Shown piece by piece: positions 42,859 through 51,849 of a DNA stretch of 64,000 bases (its first letter is position 1; each line of letters opens with the position of its first letter). The notes under the pieces are model-generated. The model ran no database searches. It worked only from the letters and a program-made list of their open reading frames with translations, and was not told the origin of the DNA. The stretch is from BAIKAL-G1 sp943369525. Lineage in GTDB: Bacteria; Cyanobacteriota; Cyanobacteriia; PCC-6307; Cyanobiaceae. The position numbers and the translations under genes are program-made. The stretch covers positions 248,001-312,000 of the forward strand of contig CALRNL020000001.1 in NCBI GenBank assembly GCA_943369525.1, in the 5' to 3' direction.

Positions 42859-43637
42859 GCCGATGGGGCCTGGGGGTCGGGCTGGGGTGTTCGCCGGCTG
42901 AACAGGGCCAGATAGGTCCAGCGGCCCAGCACCACCAGGGGGAACAGGCCATAGGTGAGGGGGTTGGGGGTAACGATGATCAGCCCCCAATTCCATGCGG
43001 CCAGCCGCAGCACGGCCTGGGCCACAAAGGCAGGGCCCATCAGGCCAATCGGGTTGAGGTTGGAGCGGAAGGGCCCCAGCACCAGCCGGCGAACCCTCAG
43101 CCCTGGGCCGGCCACATCCAGGGCCCGCAGGCTGACCAGCTGGCCCAAAAGCCGCTTGCTGATCTCGTAGAGGGGGCTTACGGCCGGCAGGATTTCGGCC
43201 TCGGAGGTGTTGATCCAAACCTCGCGGCAGGGCTGGGGCCCGTTGGCTAGGGGGCCAAGAGGGCCGGCGGGCTGGACAGCGGCAAAGAGCTCGAGCAAGC
43301 GCAAACTGCTGAGGGCATTCACCTCCAGGGAGCGTTCCAGGGCGGCGGAGCTGCGATCGGCATGGAGATTGATGCCGTGGTTAATCACCAGGATGTCGAT
43401 CTGACGGAACAGATCCCTGAGGTCCGATTCATGGCCGCAGCTCCAGCTGACCTGCTCAAAAGCAATGGGCTGGCCGTCAGAGCTGGTCAGCTTCAGGGGA
43501 CCGGTGCTGGTGGTGAGGGCCACCAGGCTGGCTCCGCAGCCATGGAAAGCCCGCAGCAGCTCCATCCCCAGGCTGCCGCTGGCACCGGTAATGGCAACGC
43601 GACGGCCAGAGAAAGCCCTGCTGCGCCCAGGGTTCAC
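42855..43637 (-). CDS. SDR-family oxidoreductase
   Basis: The product is 260 residues with the cofactor motif VAITGASGSLGMELL (TGxxxGxG) and VINHGINLHADRS in place of NNAG. The catalytic Tyr/Lys are found as YEISKRL, with Ser in WINTSEAEIL. The C-terminal 80 residues carry hydrophobic stretches (LAAWNWGLIIVTPNPLTYGL, then FPLVVLGRWTYLAL), suggesting membrane attachment. This form is typical of a cyanobacterial branch of uncharacterised SDRs. Substrate unknown. Confidence 0.82.
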   Translation of the reverse strand: MNPGRSRAFSGRRVAITGASGSLGMELLRAFHGCGASLVALTTSTGPLKLTSSDGQPIAFEQVSWSCGHESDLRDLFRQIDILVINHGINLHADRSSAALERSLEVNALSSLRLLELFAAVQPAGPLGPLANGPQPCREVWINTSEAEILPAVSPLYEISKRLLGQLVSLRALDVAGPGLRVRRLVLGPFRSNLNPIGLMGPAFVAQAVLRLAAWNWGLIIVTPNPLTYGLFPLVVLGRWTYLALFSRRTPQPDPQAPSA

Positions 43638-43698
43638 TGGGTAACCTCCGAATCAGCCCCCCAGCATGGGCCATCCTGGACCCATCTACTGACGCCCC

Positions 43699-44262
43699 AT
43701 GGAGACGATTCCGAAGGATCGCGAAGCCATGGTTGCCCTCTATGCCCCCTATTGCGAGGGCTTTGACCAACCCCAGCTGGAGCTTGGCCTTGAGAAGCTC
43801 GTAACCCGAAGGATCAACGGCAGTCGCCGGCTCAAGCCCGATGGCAGCCATCCCTTTGAACTCACCTGGGAGCCCGGGGAGTCGCCCCAGGAGCCCAGCG
43901 ATTGCCAACTGGGCTTTCCCCAGATCCAGGCGGTGACCTACCGGTTTTCCGTGCCCACGGCCCAACTGGTGCTGTGGCTGATGGAAATCTTGGAGGCTGC
44001 GCCGGCTGCCCCTCCACCCGTGCTGCCGCCCCACCAGCTGCCAGCCCCACCCCTGCCCGCTCCAGGACTCGGCCTGCCACCTCCACGACCAGGCCCGCCA
44101 CCGCCCTCCCCACCCCTGCCACCGTTGCCGTTGGGACCCCCGGGCGCCCAGGCCAAACCGCCTGCCAGCGGCGCGGCCGAAGCCGCTCCCCCCCCCGATC
44201 TGCCGGATAGTTTTTGGGGCTGGTTGATTCTGGGCAACTTGCCGTCTAGGCGCTCCGCCTAG
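43699..44262 (+). CDS. Protein with proline-rich C-terminal half, function unknown
   Basis: The product is 187 residues. The first 100 are globular-looking (VALYAPYCEGFDQPQLELGL, then VTYRFSVPTAQLVLWLMEIL) and could bind a partner. Residues 105-165 are extreme proline-rich sequence (PPPRPGPPPPSPPLPP and similar), ending in a short hydrophobic tail DSFWGWLILGNLPSR. It has no signal peptide. The proline-rich part could be a flexible spacer. It lies 36 bases upstream of the DRTGG gene and is probably cotranscribed with it. I do not recognise a family. Confidence 0.72.
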   Translation: METIPKDREAMVALYAPYCEGFDQPQLELGLEKLVTRRINGSRRLKPDGSHPFELTWEPGESPQEPSDCQLGFPQIQAVTYRFSVPTAQLVLWLMEILEAAPAAPPPVLPPHQLPAPPLPAPGLGLPPPRPGPPPPSPPLPPLPLGPPGAQAKPPASGAAEAAPPPDLPDSFWGWLILGNLPSRRSA

Positions 44263-44298
44263 ATTCGCGCCACCGCAGTCTTGCCCGGGGCACCTGCC

Positions 44299-45486
44299 AT
44301 GCCTTCGACCAGGGTTTCCCCTACCCCCCCAGCCCCAGCCGAGCCGGGATCGGTGTTGCTGGTCGGTTCGTGCGAACCCTTCAGCGGCAAATCAGCACTG
44401 GTGCTTGGTCTGGCCCGTCACCTGATCAACAAGGGGGTCCAGATCCGCTTCGGCAAACCGCTGGCCACCAGTGACGAGGCCGAGCGCAGGGCCGCCGGCC
44501 CCGATGGGGATGCAAGCCATGCCCCTCCGCCAGCGGACCCCTCAAGCGGGGAGTTGGTGCTGGATGCGGACGTGCGTTTCGTGGGCGAGATCCTGGGCCT
44601 CAGCCCCGACCAGCTTCTGCCCTCCTTGCATCTGTCCGATCCGAGCACGGCCAGGCAACGGCTGCTCTGCGGCGACCTAGACGCGGGCCTGGGCCTGGCC
44701 CGCGTCCAGGCCCAGTTGGGCAACGCCAGCGATCAGATCACCTTGCTGGAGACGGCTGGCAGCTTGTCGGAAGGGCTGCTCTATGGCTTGAGCCTGCCCC
44801 AGCTGGCCCACCAACTCCAGGCCCCGGTTGTGCTGGTGCACCCCTGGACCGATGCCAGAAGCGTCGATCCCCTGCTGGAAGCCTTCGGCCAGCTGGGGTC
44901 CCTGTTGGCCGGGGTGGTGCTTAATGGGGTGGCCCCCGAAGCCGTGGCCGGCCTGCTCGAGGCCGAGGTGCCTGCCCTGGAACGGTTGGGGATCCCGGTG
45001 CTGGGGGTCATGCCCCGCAGCCCCCTGCTGCGCAGCGTCACGGTGGAGGAACTGGCCCGGCGCCTGGATGCCCGGGTGCTCTGTTGCCGAGAGCGGCTGG
45101 ATCTGCTCGTGGAAACCCTCAGCATCGGCGCCATGAATGTCAACTCGGCCATGGAATTTTTCCGGCGTCGCCGCAACATGGCCGTGGTGACGGGTGCCGA
45201 CCGCACCGATATCCAACTGGCGGCCCTGGAAGCCTCCACCCAATGCCTGATCCTCACGGGGGCCGGTGAACCCCTGCCCCAGCTGATCTCCCGCGCTGAA
45301 GAACTGGACGTGCCCCTGCTCAAGGTGGACCATGACACCCTGACCACAGTCGAAGTGATTGAGAGGACCTTTGGCCACGTGCGCCTAAACGAAGCGGTGA
45401 AGGCCACCTATGCCTTCCGCCTCGTGGAGGAACACTGCCAATTCGATCGCCTCGATGCCCGCCTGCGCTTGCCGCTTCCGGCCTGA
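44299..45486 (+). CDS. P-loop protein with DRTGG domain (BioD/Pta-N-like)
   Basis: The product is 395 residues from the ATG 44299. The P-loop SCEPFSGKSALVLGLARHL begins a dethiobiotin-synthetase-like domain (about 15-230), containing LLETAGSLSEGLLYGL and VLNGVAPEAVAGLLEAEV. A DRTGG domain follows (about 240-355): NVNSAMEFFRRRRNMAVVTG, ADRTDIQLAALEASTQCLIL, then TGAGEPLPQLISRA. The same architecture forms the N-terminal regulatory part of long phosphotransacetylases, but the catalytic part is absent. A regulatory or sensing role is inferred. Confidence 0.85.
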   Translation: MPSTRVSPTPPAPAEPGSVLLVGSCEPFSGKSALVLGLARHLINKGVQIRFGKPLATSDEAERRAAGPDGDASHAPPPADPSSGELVLDADVRFVGEILGLSPDQLLPSLHLSDPSTARQRLLCGDLDAGLGLARVQAQLGNASDQITLLETAGSLSEGLLYGLSLPQLAHQLQAPVVLVHPWTDARSVDPLLEAFGQLGSLLAGVVLNGVAPEAVAGLLEAEVPALERLGIPVLGVMPRSPLLRSVTVEELARRLDARVLCCRERLDLLVETLSIGAMNVNSAMEFFRRRRNMAVVTGADRTDIQLAALEASTQCLILTGAGEPLPQLISRAEELDVPLLKVDHDTLTTVEVIERTFGHVRLNEAVKATYAFRLVEEHCQFDRLDARLRLPLPA

Positions 45487-45556
45487 AGAAAGTCGATTTC
45501 CCGCTGCATGGCGGCTTCATCACTGCTAGTTTCACCATGCAATTAGAGGGCGATTG

Positions 45557-46069
45557 GTGACCCGGTCCCTAGATCTGCCCGCCCTGGACCGCATCGACAC
45601 CCTGGCTCAGGAGCTGGCCTTGCTCCAGGATCGGGGCAAGCGCCGCATTGCCATCCTGGGCAGCCGCCATGTGCCGGTGGTGTCCGTGCATCTGGTGGAG
45701 CTGGTAGCCCGCTCCCTGGCCCAGGAAGGCCACAGCCTGATCACCTCTGGAGCCCTGGGGGTGAACTCGGCCGTGATTCGCAGTGTGCTTGAGGTGGATC
45801 CTGCCCGCCTGACCGTATTGCTACCCCAGAGTCTCGATCGCCAACCGAGCGAATCCCGCGACCAACTGGATGGGGTGTTGAACTTGGTGGAGAAACCGGA
45901 GCACGACGAGCTGCCCCTGCCGATGGCCAGCAGTCTCTGCAACCAGGAAATCATCAGCCGCTGTGACCAGCTGATCTGCTATGCCTTCCACGACAGCGAA
46001 ACCCTGCTCGCCAGTTGTCGCATCGCCGAGGACATGGGCAAGGTTGTCAGCCTGATGTTCTTCGACTGA
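45557..46069 (+). CDS. SLOG/DprA-like Rossmann protein
   Basis: The product is 170 residues from the GTG 45557; a TTG one codon earlier is the alternative. It has a Rossmann-like start, KRRIAILGSRHVPVVSVHLV, then LVARSLAQEGHSLITSGALG and NSAVIRSVLEVDPARLTVLL. The GSR...SG(A/G) pattern resembles SLOG-superfamily nucleotide-binding domains such as DprA or LOG-like proteins. The C-terminus reads RCDQLICYAFHDSETLLAS. It follows the DRTGG gene by 70 bases on the same strand. Molecular function unknown. Confidence 0.75.
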   Translation: MTRSLDLPALDRIDTLAQELALLQDRGKRRIAILGSRHVPVVSVHLVELVARSLAQEGHSLITSGALGVNSAVIRSVLEVDPARLTVLLPQSLDRQPSESRDQLDGVLNLVEKPEHDELPLPMASSLCNQEIISRCDQLICYAFHDSETLLASCRIAEDMGKVVSLMFFD

Positions 46070-46341
46070 GGCCCGGATGGCCCCCTAGCGCCAAATCCCA
46101 ACCCTGACCAATCCGGCGCGCCCGAGCCAGGCCTTCCCCAGCAAAGGCCCCGATCAAATCGGGCAGGACCAAATGGCCACCAGCCCCCAGTCTTGGGTGA
46201 TCGAGGCCCTTGAAGCGGGGGTCCCGATCGCCTGGCTCTGCCTCAGGCCAAGGAAAGGAGCGCCATGGGCCCACCGCCCTACTGAAGGCCTTGCAGAGCC
46301 GACGGCCTAAGGATGCGATCAAGCTTGGGACACCCAGCGCC

Positions 46342-46797
46342 TCAACCTGCCCACAAGGCCAGTAAGCCTGCGCCATAGAGGAGGGCGCTGCACAACAAAG
46401 CCGTGGCCCAGCAGAGGGAGCGCAGCAGCGGCTTATTAGTCACGTAGGCGCCGATATAGACAAGCCTCAACAGGGGATGGGCCAGGCCCACGGCTGCAGC
46501 CCAGGGAGCCGTGACCCCCGCCAGGAGGCAGAGCAGCACTGCCGGGGCATGGAGCACAAAGGCTTCGAAGCAATTTTGATGGGCCCAACTGGCCCGCTGT
46601 CCCCAGGCGGGCAACCGCTCAAACATCGCCCGGGGGGCGGCGATGTCAGCCAGCGTGAAATTGGCCTGGGAGCGGGCCGCCCCCAGGGGCACGATGCTGG
46701 CCACCAGCACCCCTGCGGCAAGGACTAGGGACCAGGCCAAAGGCGCCGAGACCGCGGAACCCGGCACGGACGCCGGTGCGAAGGCAAAGGGAAACAA
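46342..46797 (-). CDS. MAPEG-family membrane protein
   Basis: The product is 151 residues with four membrane helices. The region AAPRAMFERLPAWGQRASWA, followed by HQNCFEAFVLHAPAVLL, contains the MAPEG pattern (membrane-associated proteins in eicosanoid and glutathione metabolism): Arg, then HQNxxE. Later comes LAHPLLRLVYIGAYVTNKP. In bacteria the substrates are usually unknown; relatives are glutathione transferase-like. No neighbour suggests a partner. Confidence 0.82.
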   Translation of the reverse strand: MFPFAFAPASVPGSAVSAPLAWSLVLAAGVLVASIVPLGAARSQANFTLADIAAPRAMFERLPAWGQRASWAHQNCFEAFVLHAPAVLLCLLAGVTAPWAAAVGLAHPLLRLVYIGAYVTNKPLLRSLCWATALLCSALLYGAGLLALWAG

Positions 46798-47249
46798 GGC
46801 GGAGATGGCGACTATCCCTTTCTAAGGGGCCGATGCTGAAACGCTGTTGCCGGCGAGCCGCCTCCGGCCAAATCCAGTGGTGGCAGGGTTGGCCGGCACA
46901 CCCATTGGCAACGCTTGCCCTGGGGCTGCGAACGATAAGCAACGCTGTGCTCTTGGGTTTTCCCCGGCTGTCCCTGGTTTTCCCCAGAAAACCGGAGCTT
47001 TTCCCCCACCGGCCCAGCCGAGACTCCGCCAGGGCTGATGGCCGGTGCCAATCCCTGGGGAATGGGCCCCTTCCCCTTGACGACCAAGGCGTGCTGCCGT
47101 CCCCTGCAACCCGGAAAAGCGGCCGGCGGCCCCAGACCGTGTGGAGGGCAAGTTCCCAGGGGTTGTCCCACGGGTCCAGAACCCCAGGCCCCGCTTGCGC
47201 GGCAGGGGATGGTTGGGAGGTCAACGGCCTTCGAGGCAAACCAAAACGC
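46798..47249. other. Intergenic stretch with three spaced TTTTCCCC boxes upstream of the DUF2811 gene
   Basis: No gene is recognised, although open frames run through both strands. TTTTCCCC occurs at 46958-46965, 46978-46985 and 46999-47006, i.e. spaced 20 and 21 bases, about two helical turns apart. This spacing on one DNA face could be an operator array, but no regulator is known for it. Confidence 0.45.
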
Positions 47250-47492
47250 ATGAGCCAGATCCCCGACCACGCGCCCCGCAGTGTCTCCATCGAGAACCAG
47301 TTTCCCGAGGACCTGTTCGACGCCATGCGGGAGTTCGTGCGGTTGCATCCCCAATGGGACCAATACCGGCTGATGCAGGCGGCCCTGGCCGGCTTCCTGT
47401 TCCAACAGGGCTGCCAGGACCGGGCCGTGGCCCGGCACTACCTTGACGGCCTCTTCCAGCGGGAAGGCAGTCCCCGGGGTCGGCCCGGTTGA
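47250..47492 (+). CDS. DUF2811 family protein
   Basis: The product is 80 residues. The core reads SVSIENQFPEDLFDAMREFV, then HPQWDQYRLMQAALAGFLFQ, ending with QDRAVARHYLDGLFQRE, the usual DUF2811 layout of small cyanobacterial helical proteins. The ATG at 47250 is used; an in-frame extension to 46776 has no family character. Function unknown. Confidence 0.82.
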   Translation: MSQIPDHAPRSVSIENQFPEDLFDAMREFVRLHPQWDQYRLMQAALAGFLFQQGCQDRAVARHYLDGLFQREGSPRGRPG

Positions 47493-47553
47493 TCGACGGC
47501 CCGGCAGGCAGGCCGACCAGCTGTTTAGAACGGTCCTCTCCACGATCAATACC

Positions 47554-48306
47554 ATGCTCCTGGCGGTCAGCGGCGCCTCCGGTAAGACGGGCTGGCGGGT
47601 GGTGCAGGAGGCCCTAGTCCGGGGCCATCAAGTGAGGGCCCTGCTGCGCCCGAGTTCCCAGGTGCCCCCAGGCCTTGAGGGCGCCGAGCTGGTCCGCCTG
47701 GAGCTGGACGATGGTCCAGCCCTGACCCAGGCCCTGGAGGGCTGCCACGCCCTGGTAATCGCCACGGGGGCCCGGCCAGGAATCGATCTCACGACGCCCC
47801 TGCGGGTCGATGCCTGGGCCGTGGGCAGCCAAATCCGGGCCTGCGAAGCCATCGGTGTCAACCGGGTGCTGTTGGTCAGCTCCCTCTGCGCCGGTCTGTG
47901 GTGCCATGCCCTCAACCTCTTCGGCCTGATCTTGGTGGTGAAGCGACTGGGCGAACGGGCCCTGGAGCGCAGCAGCCTGGCGTGGACGATCATCCGCCCG
48001 GGCGGCCTGGGCGAATTGGAAACCGGACTTGATCAGGAAACCATCCTCTATTCCAAAGCCGACCAGCAACAGGACGGCCGCATTCCGCGGCGGCTCGTGG
48101 CCCAGGTGTGCCTCGATTGCCTGGAAACACCCCTAAGCAGCAAACGGATCATCGAGATCACCAGCCAGCCGGGCGATGGATCCAGCCAGGGGGCGAAGAC
48201 CTCCCAAGTGGACAACACCGGACCAGACGGCAGTGGAAGGGCTGGAGCTGGGATGGCTGCGGGCAGCCGCACAGGACTGGCAATCTGGCTAGCGGCGAAT
48301 CCCTAG
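47554..48306 (+). CDS. NAD(P)-binding atypical SDR (NmrA/YwnB-like)
   Basis: The product is 250 residues from the ATG 47554. The opening LLAVSGASGKTGWRVVQEAL is the atypical SDR fold (GASGxTG), with LVIATGARPGIDLTTPLRVD, then GVNRVLLVSSLCAGLWCHAL and AWTIIRPGGLGELETGLDQE. Such proteins bind NAD(P)H and act as sugar-epimerase-like enzymes, chlorophyll-related reductase partners or redox sensors. The C-terminal 50 residues after the core are low in order. Substrate unknown. Confidence 0.83.
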   Translation: MLLAVSGASGKTGWRVVQEALVRGHQVRALLRPSSQVPPGLEGAELVRLELDDGPALTQALEGCHALVIATGARPGIDLTTPLRVDAWAVGSQIRACEAIGVNRVLLVSSLCAGLWCHALNLFGLILVVKRLGERALERSSLAWTIIRPGGLGELETGLDQETILYSKADQQQDGRIPRRLVAQVCLDCLETPLSSKRIIEITSQPGDGSSQGAKTSQVDNTGPDGSGRAGAGMAAGSRTGLAIWLAANP

Positions 48307-48514
48307 GATTAGGATACTTTCAAGCTCTATCTATCAGGCTCGGCTCACAACTCAATACAAACCGTGCATCCTATCCAGCCCATAGGTTTGAATGCCCTTG
48401 GTTGCACGGAACAAGCGTCCCAAGCCCAGCCCTTACTCAGCATGAACGGCCAGGATTTGGCCTGGGGTTTAGGACTTGTCATAAACCAGATTTGTCCATC
48501 AGCGCGCCATCGCC

Positions 48515-48820
48515 ATGGGCACCCCAGCACCTACCCGGCCCCCGCACGAACGGATCTGCAACCTGGTCCCTTCCCGGGCGATGAACCAGGATTGGGGATC
48601 AAGCAGGCCCCGCAGGCCGGCGCCATGGGTGGGTAGCCCTGGCCAGGTGGTCTATCGCTTCAAGGCGTTGCGCCCTGGCCAAACCGAGATCCCGTTGAAA
48701 CGCCTGCGCAGCTGGAAGGGGGATCGCCCCAGCAGCGATCGCTTTCGAGTGAGCCTGCATATTGATGCCAAGTCGACCAATCAAGGTGGCCCCCACCCAG
48801 CCAGGCCAGCGCACCCGTAG
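48515..48820 (+). pseudogene. Possible remnant of a chagasin-like (I42) cysteine-protease inhibitor
   Basis: The frame encodes 101 residues. Its second half, GQVVYRFKALRPGQTEIPLK followed by RLRSWKGDRPSSDRFRVSLH, resembles the C-terminal half of chagasin-type inhibitors (VFxFKALKPGxTxIxL..RPW...FxVxV). The expected N-terminal NPTTGYxW loop is replaced by a weak match (LVPSRAMNQDW), and the middle is shorter than usual. Upstream in this frame a TAA lies 30 bases before the ATG, with no signal peptide. It may be a truncated, decaying gene or a chance similarity. No protease gene is adjacent. Confidence 0.35.
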
Positions 48821-49134
48821 GAGCAATCGCGTCAACTTGGAGGCCAAGTCACCCTAGGCATCAGCACACCACAGTCTGACCGAGGTTGCACCATGGCCAA
48901 TCCATCGATCCTTCCTGAATCCGGCCATCGACAGGGGCAAATCCCGATGGAATCAATGCCGCCGATCGAAGGCCACGGCCCAGCAGGCCCAGCTGGTGGT
49001 GAGTGTGCCCTACAAAATAATGCTAACTCTCCTGGGACGCTGCCCGAATAGGACCAATTTCTCAATAATGGTGTGAATCAAATCAGGGCCCTAACCTGAG
49101 GCCAACCCTGTCCATTTCGACCCCCCAACTGCCC
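48821..49134. other. Intergenic stretch before the alpha-amylase gene
   Basis: No gene or clear regulatory element is seen in these 314 bases. A run of A+T-rich sequence around 49010-49080 (TACAAAATAATGC, AATAATGGTGTGAATC) is the likely promoter region for the amylase gene. I could not assign a -35/-10 pair. Confidence 0.35.
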
Positions 49135-50784
49135 ATGGCCCCCGATTGCTTCGCGCTCAAACAGAGCATGGCCGCGGCGGAGGCCGATCCCGAGGTGGAC
49201 ACGGGCCCGGCGGCCGTGGCCCTTATTCAGCAATGGCTTGCCCGCCATGAAGGCGAGATCATCAAGCCCAGGCTGGAGTCTCCCTGGGACTTCAACGGCA
49301 CGATGATCCAGTGGTTTCACTGGTATAGCGAGGCCGATGGCGGCCACTGGCGGCGCCTCAGCCAGGAGGCAACGAACCTGTCTGCGGCCGGATTTACGGC
49401 GATCTGGCTGCCGCCGGCCTACAAGGGCACCGGGCCGGCCGATGTGGGTTATGGGGTCTACGACCTCTATGACCTGGGCGAATTTGACCAGAAGGGCACG
49501 ATTCGTACCCGCTACGGCAGCAAAGAGGAGTATTTGGCGGCGGTGCGCGCTTGCCAGCAGGCCGGTCTGCAGGTGTATGCCGATGTGGTTTTCAACCACA
49601 AAACCGGGGCCGATTCCCCTGAAGACTTTGGCGCAACCCCCTTTGATCCAGCCAACCGCAACCAGCGCCTGGGCGACGAGCGGCCGATCCAGGCCTGGAC
49701 GAATTTCCGTTTCGAAGGACGCCAAGGGCACTATTCAGATCTGATTTGGCATTGGTATCACTTTGATGCCATCGATCACAACTTACTAGATCCCGCCATG
49801 AAGGCGATCTGGAAGGTGCATGGCAGCGATTTTGAACACAATGTAGACCTAGAGAAGGGCAATTACGATTACTTAATGGGCTGTGATCTCAATATCAACC
49901 ATCCAGAGGTGCGGGCCGAACTCAAGGCTTGGGGTGAATGGACCCTCGATACGGTGGGCGTGGATGGTTTTCGACTCGATGCAATCAAGCACATCGCCAG
50001 TGATTTCTTCATCGACTGGATTAGCCATGTGGAAAGGCATGCCCAAAAAAACCTATTTGTAGTGGGCGAATACTGGAGCAACAAACTCGAAAGCCTGAGC
50101 TGGTATGCGGCCAACAGTGGCGGCCTGATGAGCCTGTTTGATGCGCCGCTCCACTACAACTTTCACTCCGCCAGCACCAGTGGCGGCCAGTTCGACATGC
50201 CCCGTCTGCTCGACGGCAGCCTGATGCAGACCATGCCCCTGCTGGCCGTCACCCTGGTCGACAACCATGACACCCAGCCCCTGCAGGCGTTGGAATCGAC
50301 GGTGGAGCCATGGTTCAAGCCCCTTGCCTATGCGGTGATCCTGCTGCGCGACCAGGGCTATCCCTGCGTCTTCCATGCCGATTACTACGGGGCCCACTAT
50401 GGCGACCAACGCCAAGGTGAAGAAATCTCCATTGGCCTGGCCAGCCACCGCTTCCTCATTGATCGCTTCCTGCTAGCCCGCACCAGTTGCGCCTATGGCG
50501 CCCAATACGATTACTTCGACCATTTCAATTGCATTGGCTGGACCCGCCTAGGCACGGCTCGCCATCCCCGGGCGATGGCGGTGTTGATGAGTGATGGGGA
50601 CGCCGGTTGGAAATGGATGGAAGTGGGCAAAGCCCATACGGTGTTCCGAGATCTAAGCGGCCATGTGCGCGATGCCATCACCACCAATGCCGATGGCTGG
50701 GCAAATTGGCGCTGCCTGGGCGGCTCCGTGTCGGTCTGGGTGGAACAGGAACTGATCACGGAGCTCGGTGTGCTGCTGGATTAA
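49135..50784 (+). CDS. Cytoplasmic alpha-amylase (GH13)
   Basis: The product is 549 residues without a signal peptide, so it acts in the cytoplasm on glycogen or maltodextrin. GH13 motifs are all present: GLQVYADVVFNHKTGAD (region I, with DVVxNHK), GVDGFRLDAIKHI (nucleophile Asp), NLFVVGEYW (acid/base Glu) and LVDNHDTQPLQ (third Asp). The unusual MIQWFHWYSEADGGHWRRLS and TAIWLPPAYKGTG place it with the GH13_5 type of cytoplasmic bacterial amylases. Next to it is an ABC-2 exporter with no obvious connection. Confidence 0.93.
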   Translation: MAPDCFALKQSMAAAEADPEVDTGPAAVALIQQWLARHEGEIIKPRLESPWDFNGTMIQWFHWYSEADGGHWRRLSQEATNLSAAGFTAIWLPPAYKGTGPADVGYGVYDLYDLGEFDQKGTIRTRYGSKEEYLAAVRACQQAGLQVYADVVFNHKTGADSPEDFGATPFDPANRNQRLGDERPIQAWTNFRFEGRQGHYSDLIWHWYHFDAIDHNLLDPAMKAIWKVHGSDFEHNVDLEKGNYDYLMGCDLNINHPEVRAELKAWGEWTLDTVGVDGFRLDAIKHIASDFFIDWISHVERHAQKNLFVVGEYWSNKLESLSWYAANSGGLMSLFDAPLHYNFHSASTSGGQFDMPRLLDGSLMQTMPLLAVTLVDNHDTQPLQALESTVEPWFKPLAYAVILLRDQGYPCVFHADYYGAHYGDQRQGEEISIGLASHRFLIDRFLLARTSCAYGAQYDYFDHFNCIGWTRLGTARHPRAMAVLMSDGDAGWKWMEVGKAHTVFRDLSGHVRDAITTNADGWANWRCLGGSVSVWVEQELITELGVLLD

Positions 50785-50865
50785 GGCTCCGGTGGCGAGG
50801 GCCGGCCTCGTTCGCTGCCCCCACCGGCCAGCATTGGGGCAAGCGACCAGGACCCCAGCCTGCCC

Positions 50866-51849
50866 ATGCCGATCGTCTGCGCCGAGCGCCTCAGCAAGAC
50901 CTACCGGGTAGCCCAGAAGCAGCCGGGGCTCGCGGGCACCCTGAGCCATTTCTTCTGGCGCCGTAGCCGCGCCGTGGAAGCGGTACGCGAGCTCAGTTTC
51001 TCAATCGAGCCCGGCGAGATGGTGGGCTTTCTAGGCGCCAATGGGGCCGGGAAAACCACCACGCTCAAAATGCTGAGCGGCTTGGTCCATCCCAGTGGCG
51101 GCTCCCTGCTGGTGGCGGGCCACCGGCCCCAGCGCCGCCAGGCCAACTTCCTGCGCAGCATCACCCTGGTGATGGGCCAGAAGCAGCAGCTGATCTGGGA
51201 CCTGCCGCCGCTGGATTCCTTTCGAGTTAATGCCGCGGTCTATGGCCTCGATGACAGCGAAGCGCGGCGGCGCATTAACGAATTGGCCGAGATGCTGGAG
51301 CTGGGCGAGGAACTCACCCGGCCCGTGCGCAAGTTATCCCTGGGGGAACGGATGAAGGCCGAACTGCTGGCGGCCCTGTTGCACCGGCCTTCGCTGCTGT
51401 TTCTCGACGAACCCACCCTGGGCCTAGATGTCAATGCCCAGGCCCGGGTGCGCACGTTTCTGGCCGACTACAACCGCAGGCACGGCGCCACCGTGCTGCT
51501 CACCAGCCACTACATGGCCGACATCACCGCCCTCTGCCCCAGGGTGCTGCTGATCCACCAGGGCGGCCTCTTCTATGACGGCAGCCTGGAGGCCCTGAGC
51601 CAGCGGCTCTCCCCCTGCCGCCTAGTGCGGCTGGAGTTGAAAACGCCCCTAGCGGCGCCAGCGTTGGCCGCCTATGGCCAGGTGGAGTCCGTCGATGGCC
51701 GCGAGGTGCGGCTGCTGATCAAACGGGACCAACTCACCGGCGCCGTGGCGCGGCTCCTGGGGGACCTGGAGGTGTTGGATCTGGAGGTGGCTGATCCACC
51801 GATTGAGGATCTGATCGGCCAACTCTTCCAGCAGGGGGTGGTGCGATGA
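50866..51849 (+). CDS. ABC transporter ATP-binding protein
   Basis: The product is 327 residues with Walker A GANGAGKTTTLKML, the degenerate signature LSLGERMKAELLAALLH, Walker B LLFLDEPTLGLD and the switch His in LLTSHYMADI. A C-terminal extension follows (VRLELKTPLAAPALAAYGQV). It has the form of exporters whose permeases belong to the ABC-2 family PF06182. The stop overlaps the next start by four bases (ATGA at 51846), and with the two following genes it forms a three-gene operon. Substrate unknown. Confidence 0.92.
   Translation: MPIVCAERLSKTYRVAQKQPGLAGTLSHFFWRRSRAVEAVRELSFSIEPGEMVGFLGANGAGKTTTLKMLSGLVHPSGGSLLVAGHRPQRRQANFLRSITLVMGQKQQLIWDLPPLDSFRVNAAVYGLDDSEARRRINELAEMLELGEELTRPVRKLSLGERMKAELLAALLHRPSLLFLDEPTLGLDVNAQARVRTFLADYNRRHGATVLLTSHYMADITALCPRVLLIHQGGLFYDGSLEALSQRLSPCRLVRLELKTPLAAPALAAYGQVESVDGREVRLLIKRDQLTGAVARLLGDLEVLDLEVADPPIEDLIGQLFQQGVVR

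Noticed and set aside
48364..48636. 90-codon plus-strand frame
   Set aside because: It has no family resemblance, overlaps the chagasin-like frame and has an unstructured composition.
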